Below, piece after piece: positions 63,568-64,000 of a stretch of 64,000 bases of DNA. This stretch comes from Aquabacter spiritensis. GTDB lineage: Bacteria; Pseudomonadota; Alphaproteobacteria; Rhizobiales; Xanthobacteraceae. The translations under genes and the position numbers were made by a program. The notes under the pieces are model-generated. The model saw only the letters and a list, made by a program, of their open reading frames with translations, did no database searches and was not told the DNA's origin. The first letter of the stretch is position 1. Each line of letters begins with the position of its first letter. The stretch is taken from assembly GCF_004346185.1 (NCBI RefSeq), contig NZ_SMAI01000007.1, positions 62,001 to 126,000 of the forward strand, given 5' to 3'.

Positions 63568-64000
63568 ATGCCGTTTCCAGGCGCCCCTCTTCTGAACGCC
63601 GGCGAAGACCCGCGCAGCGTTCTCGTGGCAGTCGATCTCCAGGGGGATTTCCTGCCCGGCGGGAGTCTCGGGGTGCCCGATGGCGACGCCATCCTGCCGC
63701 TCGCGAACCGCGTCGCCGCGCATTTCCGCAATCTGGTCCTGACCCAGGATTGGCATCCGCCGCGCCACGTTTCCTTCGCCTCTTCCCACCCCGGCCGACA
63801 CCCCCTCGAGCGCATCGCTCTGCCCTACGGACCGCAGATCCTCTGGCCGGACCATTGCGTCCAGGGCACGCTCGGCGCACGGCTCTCCGACGCGCTCGAC
63901 ATGCCCCATGCCCAGATGATCGTCCGCAAGGGCGTGCATCCCACGATCGACAGCTATTCGACCTTCTATGAGGCCGATCGGACGACGCCGACCGGGCTCG
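63568..64000 (+). CDS. pncA: Nicotinamidase / pyrazinamidase (3' partial)
   Basis: The frame from ATG 63568 stays open to the window edge, giving 144 codons of an isochorismatase-fold hydrolase. The catalytic Asp is in VLVAVDLQGDFLPGGSLGVP, the metal ligands lie in LTQDWHPPRHVSFASSH, and the LWPDHCVQGTLGARL loop is diagnostic of PncA. It deamidates nicotinamide to nicotinic acid for NAD salvage. The catalytic Cys should come beyond base 64000. Divergent from dnaK. Confidence 0.92.
   Translation, partial: MPFPGAPLLNAGEDPRSVLVAVDLQGDFLPGGSLGVPDGDAILPLANRVAAHFRNLVLTQDWHPPRHVSFASSHPGRHPLERIALPYGPQILWPDHCVQGTLGARLSDALDMPHAQMIVRKGVHPTIDSYSTFYEADRTTPTGL

Noticed and set aside
1-64000. tRNA, rRNA, CRISPR arrays, prophage genes or replication origin
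   Set aside because: Read for but none seen. No tRNA-like cloverleaf, regular spacer repeats, phage structural genes or DnaA-box cluster was recognised.

Overview
The window is GC-rich (most genes end codons in G or C) and reads as chromosomal DNA of an alphaproteobacterium, most likely Hyphomicrobiales (Rhizobiales). Pointers are the alpha-type serC-serA pair, complete pqqABCDE and kdp operons, a protocatechuate 4,5-cleavage (lig/gal) lower pathway, many orphan TctC/Bug binding proteins, and a C-T-T-G/C-Y-T-A-T-x-T type heat-shock promoter before dnaK. No tRNA, rRNA, CRISPR array, transposase or prophage gene was seen. About 60 protein genes are called; the genome is tightly packed, with many 1-11 base start/stop overlaps.

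Layout. 0-2.5 kb: nitrate/taurine-type ABC importer (partial binding protein, ATPase, permease). 2.5-5.5 kb: divergent TctC binding protein and CocE-type hydrolase with an AT-rich operator/promoter between. 5.7-7.8 kb: CYTH-like protein overlapping a split chromate transporter. 7.9-10.6 kb: response regulator, histidine kinase and a Spy/CpxP-like LTxxQ protein in one operon. 10.8-19.3 kb: Cys-rich secreted protein, then the K+ operon (two mini-ORFs, kdpABC, kdpDE). 19.3-21.8 kb: a compositionally odd patch, with a LysR N-terminal relic, an AT-rich trypsin-like gene broken by one in-frame TGA, a small secreted protein, and an intact LysR gene. 21.9-27.4 kb: DUF1932 dehydrogenase, ligI, ligU/galD, ligJ/galB, ligK and a TctC protein, which convert 2-pyrone-4,6-dicarboxylate to pyruvate and oxaloacetate. 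27.5-29.3 kb: DUF3008 protein and an AraC regulator bracketed by GATC-rich hairpins. 29.2-34.0 kb: pqqABCDE and a divergent sorbosone-dehydrogenase-like lipoprotein that probably uses the cofactor.

34-41 kb: large membrane protein, DUF5993 plus DsbB, DMT exporter, serA and serC, with a dispersed-type palindromic element between serC and serA and a two-hairpin leader before serC. 41.3-51 kb: Dabb protein, soluble chemoreceptor, diguanylate cyclase, MliC-like inhibitor, PIF1/RecD-type helicase overlapping adenosine kinase, glmM, outer-membrane beta-barrel, and two receiver-only regulators. 51.2-59.2 kb: catabolic-looking block with ABC permease and ATPase, an enolase-superfamily (MLE subgroup) enzyme, cupin, DUF993 protein, a convergent ferredoxin-NADP reductase, CoA-transferase and TetR regulator; inverted-repeat operators precede both plus-strand transcripts. 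59.2-63.5 kb: dnaK, an SGNH hydrolase and dnaJ on the minus strand. 63.6 kb to end: partial pncA.

The least explained parts are the 51-59 kb enzyme set, for which no known pathway fits, and the disrupted protease island at 19.4-20.8 kb. All family calls rest on reading motifs and similarity from memory; no database search was run.
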